Positions 50,251 to 59,199 are shown, counted from the stretch's first letter. The stretch: 64,000 nucleotides of DNA from Acidimicrobiaceae bacterium (GCA_016722025.1 JADKGZ010000008.1:1-64000); one strand, 5' to 3'. Notes: generated by a model not told the origin, from the letters alone. A program made the numbers and translations.

Positions 50251-51455
50251 CAGACGGAACTGTACCGACCCGCCACCCGCTGCAGCGTGGAGGCAAGGTC
50301 GCCGCGGTCGGCGATGGCAACACGATCCAGCCCCAACCAACCGGCCATCGCGTGCAGCTCGCGCACCACGTCGGGGGCCAACCGGTCGATCGGCACGCCG
50401 GGCTCGGCGTACGAACCGTGTACCAGCAACGTGCGGTTGTGCCGATCGGCCTTCAGGTCGAGACGGCCGACCAGCGAGTCGCCCCACAGGATGGGCAGCA
50501 CGTAGTAGCCGTAGGTGCGCTTCGGTGCCGGCGTGTAGATCTCGATGCGGTAGTGGAAGCCGAACAGGCGCTCGCTGCGGTCGCGGTTCCAGCACACGGG
50601 GTCGAACGGGCTCAGGAACGCGCATGCCTCGATGCGCCGCGGCAGCTTCGCCTGCGGGTGCAGGTAGGCAGGCTTGTCCCAGCCCTGCACCTGCACCACG
50701 TGCAGCGCGCCTTCCTCGACCAGCTCATCGAGCAACGGCTTGCACGGCGCGTTCTTCTGCCGGTGGTAGTCGGTGAGATCCTGCAGCGTGCCGACGCCGT
50801 GGTGCTTGGCGGCCAGCAACAGCAACTGTTTGCGCGCCTCCGCTTCGGAAGGCGCCGGCCGAGCAAGTACCTGGGGCGGGATGACTCGCTCGGACAGGTC
50901 GTAGATGCGGGCGAAGTCGTTGGGGCGCCGCACGGCGGTGATCAGCCCGCTCCAGAACAGGTGCTCGAGGGCGACCTTGCCGTCGTCCCAGTCCCACCAC
51001 GTGCCCTTCTTGCCCACCCGCTCACTCAGGTCGCCACTGGCCAGCGGGCCGTCCATCTCGATGCGACGCAGCACCTCGTCGAGATAGCCGGGTCGCCGCT
51101 TGTCCATCGTCCAGTAGCGCTCCCACTTGTGGGTGCCACTCATTCGCCAGCGATGCAGGTGATGGTGCTCGGTGGGTACGTGACTGGCTTCGTGCACCCA
51201 GTACTCGAACAGTTCGCCGGCAGCCGTTGCGTCGGAGATGAGCGTGCGTGGGTGCGGTCCCAGGCGCGCGAACAGTGGCAGCTCCTGGCTGCGCACCAGC
51301 ACGTTGACCGAGTCGATCTGGATGACGCCCATCCGATCGAGTGCGCGTCGGAAGTGCCGGCGATCCACTCGACCGGTTGGTCGTGGGTCGGCGAAACCCT
51401 GCGCCGCGAGTGCGATGCGGCGAGCCTGGGCCAGCGTGAGCCGTTCCGCTGCCAT
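50250..51455 (-). CDS. YcaQ/AlkZ-like winged-helix DNA-repair protein
   Basis: The 401-residue protein reads MGVIQIDSVNVLVRSQELPLFARLG, then a winged-helix repeat architecture (FEYWVHEASHVPTEHHHLHRWRM, LEHLFWSGLITAVRR) and LSPFDPVCWNRDRSERLFGFHYRIEIYTP, which match the HTH_42 family. Characterised relatives are glycosylases that unhook interstrand crosslinks. ATG 51455 is the first Met in frame matching the family start (MAAERLTLAQARRIAL). Confidence 0.85.
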   Translation of the reverse strand: MAAERLTLAQARRIALAAQGFADPRPTGRVDRRHFRRALDRMGVIQIDSVNVLVRSQELPLFARLGPHPRTLISDATAAGELFEYWVHEASHVPTEHHHLHRWRMSGTHKWERYWTMDKRRPGYLDEVLRRIEMDGPLASGDLSERVGKKGTWWDWDDGKVALEHLFWSGLITAVRRPNDFARIYDLSERVIPPQVLARPAPSEAEARKQLLLLAAKHHGVGTLQDLTDYHRQKNAPCKPLLDELVEEGALHVVQVQGWDKPAYLHPQAKLPRRIEACAFLSPFDPVCWNRDRSERLFGFHYRIEIYTPAPKRTYGYYVLPILWGDSLVGRLDLKADRHNRTLLVHGSYAEPGVPIDRLAPDVVRELHAMAGWLGLDRVAIADRGDLASTLQRVAGRYSSV

Positions 51456-51472
51456 GTGGGCGGCGCGACGGA

Positions 51473-52027
51473 TCAGTCGGCGACGGCGATGGTGACGGAG
51501 TTGATGACGACGGGCGTGCGCGGGCGATCGCTGTGATCGGTGGGCACCTTCTGCATCGCATCGACGATCTCGAGCCCCTTCACCACTTGCCCGAAGTGGT
51601 TGTACTGCGGGGGCAGGCCAACGCCACTGGGACCACTGATGAGGAAGAACTGGCTGCCATTGGTGTTGGGGCCGGCGTTGGCCATGGCCAACGAACCGAT
51701 CTGGTAGCGCTGCTTCACCGGCTCGTCGTTGAACCGGTAACCGGGGCCGCCACGGCCGGTGCCGGTGGGGTCGCCACCTTGGCACATGAAGCCGTTGATG
51801 ATGCGGTGGAAGATGATGCCGTCGTAGTAGTGGTAGCCGGCCAGGAAGACGAAGTTGTTCACCGTGCCGGGTGCGTTGACCGCATCGAGAGCGATGACGA
51901 GCGTGCCCATCGAGGTCTCCATCGTGGCGGTGTAGCGCTTCGATGGGTCGATGCCCATCGCGGGAGCCTGGTCGAACTGCTGGGTGACGGGCGCGGAGCC
52001 GTCAAGGGCGGGAAACGGGGTAGCCAT
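51473..52027 (-). CDS. Cyclophilin-type peptidyl-prolyl cis-trans isomerase
   Basis: The protein of about 184 residues has the cyclophilin core: VNNFVFLAGYHYYDGIIFHRII, GFMCQGGDPTGTGRGGPGY, LAMANAGPNTNGSQFFLI and NHFGQVVKGLEIVDAM. The active-site Arg in FHRI and the FLIS strand are in place. There is no signal peptide, so it is cytoplasmic. Start ATG 52027 (or 52036). It is the first gene of the minus-strand group ending at 47173. Confidence 0.93.
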   Translation of the reverse strand: MATPFPALDGSAPVTQQFDQAPAMGIDPSKRYTATMETSMGTLVIALDAVNAPGTVNNFVFLAGYHYYDGIIFHRIINGFMCQGGDPTGTGRGGPGYRFNDEPVKQRYQIGSLAMANAGPNTNGSQFFLISGPSGVGLPPQYNHFGQVVKGLEIVDAMQKVPTDHSDRPRTPVVINSVTIAVAD

Positions 52028-52097
52028 GCCCGCCACGCTACCCGCCCATCTACACCCGCCGGACTGCCGCCGAACTGCCGCTCGCGCTGCCGGCAGC

Positions 52098-52172
52098 CGG
52101 CTTCTGGGCGGGATCCGTCTCCGAACGGCTTCCGGGCGGGATCCGTCTCCATGTTCGAGACGGATCCCGTCC
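52098..52172. repeat. Left flank: two 28-bp-period units plus inverted half unit
   Basis: Two direct units CGGCTTC(T/C)-GGGCGGGATCC-GTCTCC start at 52098 and 52126, exactly 28 bases apart. A reversed part unit GAGACGGATCCCGTCC (52157-52172) follows. The second unit and the reversed one form a perfect 13-bp inverted repeat (CGGGATCCGTCTC and GAGACGGATCCCG, 52137-52169) with a 7-base loop, 50 bases before the nuclease-like gene. Confidence 0.9.
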
Positions 52173-52218
52173 GTGTGCGGCCAGCATCAACGAGATTTGC
52201 CGGGTCGCCGAGCCCGCG

Positions 52219-53139
52219 ATGCCCAGTCAAGATGTGCGACTCGAACGGCTCGACAGCTTCGCCCAGCGCCATCACGGCCTCGTCTCGCGAACCGCCGCCG
52301 CGGCCAACGGCGTCGGCCGATCGTCCTGGTACCGAGCCATCGAGACCGGCCACCTGGAGCAGCTGTACCCCAACGTTGCGCGGTTGTGGGGTTCCCAGGC
52401 CACCCTCGCGCAGCGTGCCCTGGCAGCCGTGTGGGCCGCCGGTGAGGGCGCCATGGCCTCGCACCGAACGTCGGCAGCACTGTGGGGCATTCCGCGGGCC
52501 GACGACGAGGCGATCGACATCCTGCTTCCCAGCCGCAGGCGCGACTCGCGGCCCGCCGGCGTGATCGTGCATCGCCCCCGAGACCTGCTCGATCTGCGGC
52601 CAATCATGCGCCAGCGAGTGCCGACGACCAACCCGATGCGGATGCTGCTCGATCTCGGTGCTGTCGACGAAGCCTCCGTCGTCGCGGCGATGAACGCAGT
52701 GCTGGCGTCGAAGGTGGCATCGCCCGCCGCGATCCGGGGCGCGCTCGCCCGCCATGCCCGCAAGGGCCGCAATGGGGTCACGGCGCTGCGGGCGGCGCTG
52801 GGGGCTTGGCTCGACGAGGAACTTCCCCCCGACAGCGAGTTGGAGGCTCGGATGGCTGCGCTGCTGGGCGACTTCGGTCTGCCCCCAGTGCAGTTCCATG
52901 CCGTTGTCGTCGGCTTCGAGGTCGACTTCCTGGTCGTCGGCACCAACATCATCCTCGAATGCGACGGTTGGGGCTCGCACGGCTTGGATCGCGACCAGTT
53001 CGAGTTCGATCGCATCCGGAACGCCGACCTGGCCGCCGCCGGCTACGTGATCGTCCACTTCACCTGGCGTCGGCTGACGAACGAGCCGGAGCGCGTCGCC
53101 GGCGACATCCGAAGGGTGATCGAGCGCTGGACGCGCTGA
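52219..53139 (+). CDS. AbiEi-like winged-helix protein with DUF559 (Vsr-like) nuclease domain
   Basis: The 306-residue protein starts at ATG 52219. The N-terminal third (FAQRHHGLVSRTAAAANGVG, ASHRTSAALWGIP) resembles the winged helix of AbiEi-type antitoxins. The C-terminal part contains a restriction-endonuclease-like core: Glu in SELEARMAALLGDFG, then FEVDFLVVGTNIILECDGWG with D-x-n-E-C-D, and VIVHFTWRRLTNEPERVA, typical of DUF559/MTES-1575 proteins. The inverted repeats just outside the gene are natural binding or cutting sites for it. No AbiEii-like toxin gene is adjacent. Confidence 0.8.
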   Translation: MPSQDVRLERLDSFAQRHHGLVSRTAAAANGVGRSSWYRAIETGHLEQLYPNVARLWGSQATLAQRALAAVWAAGEGAMASHRTSAALWGIPRADDEAIDILLPSRRRDSRPAGVIVHRPRDLLDLRPIMRQRVPTTNPMRMLLDLGAVDEASVVAAMNAVLASKVASPAAIRGALARHARKGRNGVTALRAALGAWLDEELPPDSELEARMAALLGDFGLPPVQFHAVVVGFEVDFLVVGTNIILECDGWGSHGLDRDQFEFDRIRNADLAAAGYVIVHFTWRRLTNEPERVAGDIRRVIERWTR

Positions 53140-53167
53140 GCGGCGGCCCTTGCGTGCGCAACCGGAC

Positions 53168-53238
53168 GTGACTCGTCTCGGAGTTGGAGACGGATCACGC
53201 CCAGAGGCCGATTGGGAACGAATCCCGCCCGGATGCCG
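53168..53238. repeat. Right flank: inverted copy of the 28-bp-period units
   Basis: GGAGACGGATC-ACGCCCAGAGGCCG (53186-53210) and GGGAACGAATC-CCGCCCGGATGCCG (53214-53238) are reverse-complement versions of the left units, again 28 bases apart. A half unit GTGACTCGTCTC (53168-53179) forms an imperfect 12-bp inverted repeat with the first unit; two mismatches and a 6- to 7-base loop. Confidence 0.88.
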
Positions 53239-53267
53239 ACGGGAAACCTTGACTCACTCGGGTCGCG

Positions 53268-54770
53268 TCAGGTGTTGCGGGCGTTGTAGTCGCTGATCAG
53301 GCCGTTGGCTTGCTCGGCGGCCGCATCGAGTGTTGCTTGCACGTCGGCGCCGTCGAAGATGGCGGCGACAGCCGTGGCGAGCACCGAACGGATCTCACGC
53401 AACGGCCCGACCACCGGGCCCGACGAGGTGAGGGCGTCGGGTGATGCCGCCAACTGTTCGTAGGCAACGGAGAACCGCGGGTCGGTGGCAAGCGTGGTGA
53501 GATACGGCTCGACCTCGGTGGCATCGGTGCGCACAGGGATGTAGCCGGTGGCGGCAGCCCACTGGCTCTGCTGCTGGGCGCCGACGAGGTAGGTGATGAA
53601 GTCCCAGGTGGCCGCCGTGCGCACGTCGTCACCGGAGTCGACCGGCCACAGCGAGGCGCCGCCGATCAGCGCGCCGGGCAGGCCGTCGGGACCGGGCATC
53701 GGGCCGACACCCACGTCGCCGGGCGACAGCTGCGGGAACTGGCCACCGGCGAGCACGTCGAGCACCTGGCCCAGCGAGGCCGAGGTGGCGATCGTCATCG
53801 CTGCCGGCTCCTTGTCGTCGGCCAGCTTGAGCAGGTTGTCGAACCCGGTCTGGGTGTTGTCGCCGAGGTTGACGGCCAAGCCGTCGCTGAGCAGCGCCTG
53901 CAGGTACGTGAGCACGTCGACGCCGGTGCCGTTGTTGTAGAGCACCTTGGTGGCGCGACTGGTGCGGCCGTTGTCGCCGTCGACGTAGAACTCCTGCGCC
54001 TTCGCGAACCACTGCTCGACGTACCAGCCGCCGCCCGAGTCGAAGCCCGACTCGAGCGCGACGCCGTAGCTGGCCGCGCCCGTGTCGACGATCTGCTGGC
54101 TGAACTGACGCATGTCGTCGAGCGACTGGGGCGGGACGTCGGGGTCGAGGCCGGCCGCGGCGAAGACCTTCTTGTTGTAGAACAGCACCGGATTGGAGAT
54201 GTTGAACGGCATCGACCACTGCACGCCCTGCGTCGTGTACGCGTTCAAACCGGAGGGCAGGAACTGCGAGGTGTCGAAGCCGCTGGCCTCGATGCACTTG
54301 CCCACCGGCACCGTGCTGGCGGTGTCGATCATCGCCTGCACCTGATACTCGGGCAACTGCACCAGGTCGGGGCGGTCGCCCTGGCTGGCGAGGAAGTAGT
54401 TGTCGGCGGTCTCCTCGTAGCTGCCCTGCACGAGCTTGACCTTCACCTTGTCCTGACTTGCGTTGTAGGCATCGGTGAGCTTGACGACTTCCTCACCCAG
54501 CGCTGCAGACATGCTGTGCCAGAACGTGATCTCGGTGGTACCCGAGGCCGCTGCCAGCGCGTCGGTGGGGCAATCGGGCAGCAGGTCGAGCGCGATCGTC
54601 GTGGTGGTTGCGGCCGGTGCGGTCTCGCCGGGGGCGACGGTCTCAACCGGGCCTTGCGAGGCGGTGGTGGCATCGTCGCCGGAGTCGGTGATGTCGCCAC
54701 CACCACTGCAGGCGGCGACCAGGCTGACGGCCACGAGTAGGAACAGCGAGCGAGGAGTGCGAGCGCGCAT
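53268..54770 (-). CDS. ugpB: ABC transporter sugar- or glycerol-phosphate-binding lipoprotein
   Basis: The 500-residue protein has a lipobox LVAAC (Cys21) and a Thr-rich spacer, then the extracellular solute-binding fold: TEITFWHSMSAALGEEVVKL, DLVQLPEYQVQAMID, WSMPFNISNPVLFYNKKVF and LIGGASLWPVDSG. FWHSM and the LYYNK-like strand are typical of UgpB-type proteins for sn-glycerol-3-phosphate or related sugars. It is the last gene of ugpCAEB; ATG overlaps the ugpE stop (TGATG). The true ligand is not certain. Confidence 0.85.
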   Translation of the reverse strand: MRARTPRSLFLLVAVSLVAACSGGGDITDSGDDATTASQGPVETVAPGETAPAATTTTIALDLLPDCPTDALAAASGTTEITFWHSMSAALGEEVVKLTDAYNASQDKVKVKLVQGSYEETADNYFLASQGDRPDLVQLPEYQVQAMIDTASTVPVGKCIEASGFDTSQFLPSGLNAYTTQGVQWSMPFNISNPVLFYNKKVFAAAGLDPDVPPQSLDDMRQFSQQIVDTGAASYGVALESGFDSGGGWYVEQWFAKAQEFYVDGDNGRTSRATKVLYNNGTGVDVLTYLQALLSDGLAVNLGDNTQTGFDNLLKLADDKEPAAMTIATSASLGQVLDVLAGGQFPQLSPGDVGVGPMPGPDGLPGALIGGASLWPVDSGDDVRTAATWDFITYLVGAQQQSQWAAATGYIPVRTDATEVEPYLTTLATDPRFSVAYEQLAASPDALTSSGPVVGPLREIRSVLATAVAAIFDGADVQATLDAAAEQANGLISDYNARNT

Positions 54771-55621
54771 CAGCCTTTCACCGCCCCCGCGGTGAGCCCG
54801 CGAACGAGTTGGCGTTGGAAGACGACCAACAGAATGAAGATGGGAAGTGCAGCAACCACGAGTCCTCCTGTGACGAGATTCAGCCTGCTGATGTCATTGC
54901 TCTTGAGGCGGTCGAGACCGATCTGGATGGTCTCGTGAGCACGATCACCACGGATCACCTGCGACGGCCACAGGTAAGCGTTCCAGGTACCGAGGAAGGT
55001 GAACAAACCCAGCGCTCCCAGCGTGGGGCGACTGAGCGGGGCGGCGACCTCCCACAGGAAGCGGAGGTGGCCAACACCATCGAGCGAGGCGGCTTCGCGC
55101 AGCTCGTGCGGCAGTTGCAGGAACACCTGGCGCACCAGGAACACACCGAACGTGCTCGCCAGTGACGGCACGATGAGGCCCTGGTAGGAGTTGATCCAGC
55201 CCAGAGAATCCGCCGTGCGCTGGTTGAACACCACGGTGACCTCGCCTGGGACGAGCATGGTGGCGATGTAGAACACGAAGATGGGGCCCTTGAAGGGGAA
55301 CTCGAGAAAAGCGAAGGCGTACGCCGCGAGCAGGCTGGTGACGATGACGCCGAGCGTGACCATCACGGAGACGAACAGGCTGTTCATCAGCAAACGGCCC
55401 AGATCGCCCTGCGTCCATGCCTCGCTGATGGTGGAGAAGGTGAGGTCGACGGGCAGCAGCGAGCGTGGATGGTCGAGCGAGTCGGGGCCGGACTTCAGCG
55501 CTTGCAGCAGCACCGCATAGATGGGGAACAGCACGACGATCGCGACGAAGACGAGCAGCGAGTAGCGCCCCACCTTGCGCAGGCCGCGAGTGGTGTTCAC
55601 GGCAGCGATGTCAGTTGCCAT
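54770..55621 (-). CDS. ugpE: ABC transporter permease, UgpE type
   Basis: The 283-residue inner-membrane protein has six helices and the EAA loop in LREAASLDGVGHLRFLWEVAAPLSRP that contacts the ATPase. It resembles MalG/UgpE permeases (LLMNSLFVSVMVTLGVIVTSLLAAYAF). ATG 55621 lies inside the end of ugpA (11-base overlap). Confidence 0.88.
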   Translation of the reverse strand: MATDIAAVNTTRGLRKVGRYSLLVFVAIVVLFPIYAVLLQALKSGPDSLDHPRSLLPVDLTFSTISEAWTQGDLGRLLMNSLFVSVMVTLGVIVTSLLAAYAFAFLEFPFKGPIFVFYIATMLVPGEVTVVFNQRTADSLGWINSYQGLIVPSLASTFGVFLVRQVFLQLPHELREAASLDGVGHLRFLWEVAAPLSRPTLGALGLFTFLGTWNAYLWPSQVIRGDRAHETIQIGLDRLKSNDISRLNLVTGGLVVAALPIFILLVVFQRQLVRGLTAGAVKG

Positions 55622-56507
55622 AGTGCACCCGCTTCTCGAAGCCGCGGAACTGCACCAACGCGAACACGAGCGAGATGAGGAAGAGCAGCACCGCCGCGGC
55701 GGACTTGAGGCCGATGTTGCCACTGATGATCGAGTTCCGGCCGTAGATCAAGTACGGGATGGTGGTGGTGGACTTCTCCGGCTCCGGGCCGCCGCCGGTG
55801 AGCAGCGCCACCTCGCCGTACGTCTGCAGCGCACGGGTGGTGAGCACGACGCTGATGAACAAGATGGAGGGCGACAGCATCGGCAGCGTCACGTTGGTGA
55901 AGCGACGGAAGCTGCCGGCACCATCCACGTAGGCGCTCTCGTACAGCTCCTTGGGCACGCTCTGCAGGCCGGCGGTGATGACGATGAACGTGAACCCGAG
56001 GCTCGCCCAGATGCTGCTGAGCGCCACCGCCGGCAGCGCGGTATCCGGGTCGCGCAGCAGGCCGGGGTTCTTCAGCGCGGGGATCCAGTCGCTGAACAGA
56101 TCGGACAGCACGCCGATCTCGGGCTGCAGCAACACGAACCAGACCAGGCTGGCCACCGCCACGCTGGTGGCCACGGTGCTGGAGAACACGGTACGGAAGA
56201 AGCCGATGCCGCGCAGGTGCTTGTCGGCGAGCACGGCCAGACCGATGCCGAGGAGGAGCCCGATCGGCACCGTCATCACGGCCAACTTGACCGACACCAT
56301 GAGTGCGTCCTGGAACTGCTTGCTCTGGAAGACGTCGAGGTACTGACCCCAACCCTTCTCCGTGCACTTGCGCCCCGTCTGGTCGCAGCTGAGGTGGCCG
56401 GTCTGGATGGCGCGGATGAGGGGGTAGATGGTCCAGACCCCGAGCAGCGTGAGCGAGGCGCCCAGCATCAGCACGGCGGCCGGCGCATCGCGCAGTCGGC
56501 GCTTCAC
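55611..56507 (-). CDS. ugpA: ABC transporter permease, UgpA type
   Basis: The 298-residue permease has six helices, an EAA-like loop ELYESAYVDGAGSFRRFTNVTLPML, and IWASLGFTFIVITAGLQSVP. A periplasmic insert with two cysteines (LSCDQTGRKCTEKGWGQ) after helix 1 is unusual and could form a disulfide. GTG 56507 overlaps the ugpC stop (GTGA). Confidence 0.88.
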   Translation of the reverse strand: MKRRLRDAPAAVLMLGASLTLLGVWTIYPLIRAIQTGHLSCDQTGRKCTEKGWGQYLDVFQSKQFQDALMVSVKLAVMTVPIGLLLGIGLAVLADKHLRGIGFFRTVFSSTVATSVAVASLVWFVLLQPEIGVLSDLFSDWIPALKNPGLLRDPDTALPAVALSSIWASLGFTFIVITAGLQSVPKELYESAYVDGAGSFRRFTNVTLPMLSPSILFISVVLTTRALQTYGEVALLTGGGPEPEKSTTTIPYLIYGRNSIISGNIGLKSAAAVLLFLISLVFALVQFRGFEKRVHYGN

Positions 56508-57514
56508 GGCACCCGCACCCCGGTGACCGCATCGAAGCGGTGCAGGTGGTGCGGCGCAACGTCGAACCGCACGGTCTCGCCCACGATCGGCAGATCCGCG
56601 TGCGGCGCCACCCGTGCCGTCAACCGGCCGGCCGGCGACTCGGTGAGCAGCAGCACCTCGTGACCGAGATGCTCGACCTGGCGAACCGTGCCTTCCAGCT
56701 CGCCGGCGGCAGCAATGAGCAGGTGCTCGGGGCGCACACCCACCCGCACATCCGACGAACCCAGTTGGCCGGGCTGCAAGAGGTTCATCGGCGGCGTCCC
56801 GATGAACTGGGCCACGAAGGTCGATGCCGGGTGGTCGTAGACGTCTTGTGGCGTGCCGACCTGCTCCAACTGGCCGGCGTTGAGCACGGCGACGCGGCTG
56901 CCCATGGTCATCGCCTCCACCTGGTCGTGAGTGACGTAGATGAAGGTGCTGTCCAAGCGGCGATGCAGGTCGACCAGCTCGGCACGGGTATCGCCACGCA
57001 GCTTCGCGTCGAGGTTGCTCAACGGCTCGTCCATGAGGAACACGGCGGGGTCGCGCACGATCGCTCGAGCAAGCGCCACGCGCTGCCGCTGGCCACCACT
57101 GAGCTGGCCCGGCTTGCGCTTCATGTAGTCGGTGAGGCCCAGCACGTCGGCCGCCTTCAGCGCCGCCGCTGCCCGCTCGGCCTTCGCGACCCCACGGACC
57201 TTCAGCGGGAACTCGATGTTCTCGGCGACCGTCATGTGCGGGTAGAGCGCGTAGCTCTGGAAGACCATCGCGATGTCGCGCAGCTTGGGCTCTACGTCGT
57301 TCACCCGCCGGTCGCCGATGAAGACGTCGCCGCTGGTGGGATCTTCGAGACCGGCCACCATGCGCAGCAACGTGCTCTTGCCGCACCCCGAGGGGCCGAG
57401 CAGGATCATGAACTCATGGTCCTCGATGTCGAGCGAGACCCGGTCGACCGCAGTGACCCGGTCGTCGCCCTCACCGAAGGTCTTGGTGACCTGTTCCAGC
57501 CGTACCTGTGCCAC
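56504..57514 (-). CDS. ugpC: ABC transporter ATP-binding protein, UgpC/MalK type
   Basis: The 336-residue ATPase shows Walker A GPSGCGKSTLL, Q-loop VFQSYALYPHMTV, signature LSGGQRQRVALARAIV, Walker B VFLMDEPLSNLD and the H-loop VTHDQ, followed by a C-terminal OB/TOBE regulatory domain (VGVRPEHLLI). It is the first gene of the importer operon; a 66-base region separates it from the divergent DksA-like gene. Confidence 0.93.
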   Translation of the reverse strand: MAQVRLEQVTKTFGEGDDRVTAVDRVSLDIEDHEFMILLGPSGCGKSTLLRMVAGLEDPTSGDVFIGDRRVNDVEPKLRDIAMVFQSYALYPHMTVAENIEFPLKVRGVAKAERAAAALKAADVLGLTDYMKRKPGQLSGGQRQRVALARAIVRDPAVFLMDEPLSNLDAKLRGDTRAELVDLHRRLDSTFIYVTHDQVEAMTMGSRVAVLNAGQLEQVGTPQDVYDHPASTFVAQFIGTPPMNLLQPGQLGSSDVRVGVRPEHLLIAAAGELEGTVRQVEHLGHEVLLLTESPAGRLTARVAPHADLPIVGETVRFDVAPHHLHRFDAVTGVRVP

Positions 57515-57580
57515 GGCCCGCACGCTACGCCATCGGGTCGCGAACCGCCGCACGAGCCACCGGTCGCTAGCCTGGCCGGG

Positions 57581-57796
57581 ATGGAGACCGAGCCGACGCA
57601 CGCCGACACGGCAGCACCAGCACACTCGGCCGCGCCGCTCGATCTCGACGGCATCGAGCGCGACCTCGCCGACGTCGAGGTGGCACTGGCCCGACTCGAT
57701 GCCGGCACCTACTGGACCGACGAGGTCACCGGCGACCAGCTGCCGGCCCAGCTGCTGGCCGAACAACCCACCGCCCGTCGCACCGCTCCGCAGTGA
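57581..57796 (+). CDS. Short DksA/TraR-like protein without zinc cysteines
   Basis: The 71-residue protein reads IERDLADVEVALARLDAGTY and continues WTDEVTGDQLPAQLLAEQP, which lines up with the C-terminal part of DksA/TraR proteins (ALxRIxxGTYGxCxxCGxxIPxxRLxAxP). The zinc-finger Cys positions are D and T here and the last Cys pair is absent, so no zinc can be bound. The coiled-coil N-terminal half of DksA is also missing. It may act on RNA polymerase or be a remnant; the small size makes the call moderate. Confidence 0.6.
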   Translation: METEPTHADTAAPAHSAAPLDLDGIERDLADVEVALARLDAGTYWTDEVTGDQLPAQLLAEQPTARRTAPQ

Positions 57797-57834
57797 GCCG
57801 AGCAGTCTGAGCACGTCGACATGGCCAGCGCCAC

Positions 57835-59199
57835 GTGAGCAACGCCCGGCTGCAGCGTGCACGGCGCACGCTGCGCGTCTGGCGGCTGACCGCTCGTAAC
57901 GGGGCACGCTTCGTTGCCCATCGGGCACGTCGGTTGGTCACTCACCGCTCGCGCCACGAGGCGCTCGACAGCGAGTTCGCGATCCGCACGTCCGAGGACG
58001 TCGCCCGCCAGCTGGGCAACATGAAGGGCGCGCTGATGAAGTTCGGCCAGCTGCTCTCCTTCGTCGTCGAGGCGCTTCCGCCCGAGGCCCAGCAGGCCTT
58101 GAGCGCGCTGCAGTCCGATGCCCCACCGATGGCCCCCGAGGCCGCGGCAGCCGTGGTGCGCGCGGAGCTGGGCGCGGCGCCGCAGAAGGTGTTCCTCGAT
58201 TGGCAGGCCGTGCCGGTGGCGGCCGCCAGCATCGGGCAGGTGCACCGAGCCGTCACACGCGACGGCCGCGACGTGGCCGTGAAGGTGCAGTACCCCGGAG
58301 TCGGCGACGCCATCGAGACCGACCTCAACAACACCGAGGGCCTGTATCGCCTGGTCGGGGCGTTCGCGTTGAAGGGGCTCGACACCAAGGGTTTCGTCGA
58401 CGAGCTGCGCGACCGCATGCGCGACGAGCTCGACTACCGGCTGGAGGCCGGCAACCAGCGCGAGTTCGCCGCTCACTTCGCGGGTCACCCGTTCGTGCGC
58501 ATCCCGATCGTCGACGCGGCCACGAGCAGCGAACGCGTGCTCACCACCGAGTGGGTGGAGGGCATCGGGTTCGCCGAGTTCCTGGCCACCGCAACGCCGG
58601 CCGCCAAGCAGCGCGCGGGTGAGGGCATCTGGCGCTTCGCGCAACATGCCGTGCACCACCTCGGCGCGTTCAACGGCGACCCGCACCCGGGCAACTACCG
58701 CTTCAGCATCGATGGCGAGGTCACGTTCCTCGACTTCGGCCTGGTCAAGCGATGGACGGCCGGCGAGTGGGAGCAGCTGCTGCCCACCCTGCACGCCGTC
58801 ATCGTGCATCGCGATCCGACGCTGCTGGTGACCGCCATGGAGGCCTCGGGGTTCCTACGCAGCGGGCACGGGCTGGCGCCCGAGACGGTGTACGAGTACG
58901 TCAGCACGCCCTACACGCCGTACCTCACCGATCGCTTCGCGTTCGACCGCGACTTCGTGAAGCAGGCCTTGGCCACGATCATCGACGTGAGAGGCCCGCA
59001 CGCGCAGGTGATCGAGCAGTTGAACATGCCACCGAGCTTCGTCATCCTCGATCGCGTGGCGTGGGGGGTGAACGCGATCCTCGGCAAGCTGGAGGTGGAG
59101 GCGCCATGGCGCGTCATGCTGCTGGAGTACCTCTTCGACGGCGCGCCGGCAACCCCGATGGGTGAGGCCGAGCTCGCCTGGCGGCGTCGCCGACCATAG
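57835..59199 (+). CDS. ABC1/UbiB-like atypical kinase (AarF family)
   Basis: The 454-residue protein has the family KxGQ motif in MKGALMKFGQLLSF, the invariant Lys in VAVKVQYPG, the catalytic loop FNGDPHPGNYRF and the DFG triplet in VTFLDFGLVKRW. These proteins support isoprenoid quinone biosynthesis or lipid handling, which fits a menaquinone-respiring cell. GTG 57835 follows the DksA-like gene by 38 bases, in the same direction. Confidence 0.88.
   Translation: MSNARLQRARRTLRVWRLTARNGARFVAHRARRLVTHRSRHEALDSEFAIRTSEDVARQLGNMKGALMKFGQLLSFVVEALPPEAQQALSALQSDAPPMAPEAAAAVVRAELGAAPQKVFLDWQAVPVAAASIGQVHRAVTRDGRDVAVKVQYPGVGDAIETDLNNTEGLYRLVGAFALKGLDTKGFVDELRDRMRDELDYRLEAGNQREFAAHFAGHPFVRIPIVDAATSSERVLTTEWVEGIGFAEFLATATPAAKQRAGEGIWRFAQHAVHHLGAFNGDPHPGNYRFSIDGEVTFLDFGLVKRWTAGEWEQLLPTLHAVIVHRDPTLLVTAMEASGFLRSGHGLAPETVYEYVSTPYTPYLTDRFAFDRDFVKQALATIIDVRGPHAQVIEQLNMPPSFVILDRVAWGVNAILGKLEVEAPWRVMLLEYLFDGAPATPMGEAELAWRRRRP

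Larger units (their letters stand above)
52098..53238 (+). mobile_element. Candidate mobile or REP-like unit: nuclease gene between inverted palindromic repeats
   Basis: The 1.14-kb unit holds one gene, enclosed by repeat blocks that are reverse complements of each other and built in mirror order: two full units outside and a half unit making a hairpin inside, on both sides. Unit spacing is 28 bases in both flanks. This symmetry is stronger than expected for a simple operator. There are no visible target-site duplications outside 52098 and 53238, and the protein is not a known transposase, so mobility is an inference. Confidence 0.45.

Noticed and set aside
52219..53139. A classical AbiE toxin-antitoxin pair
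   Set aside because: Only the AbiEi-like winged helix is present, fused to a nuclease-like domain. No nucleotidyltransferase (AbiEii) gene lies on either side.
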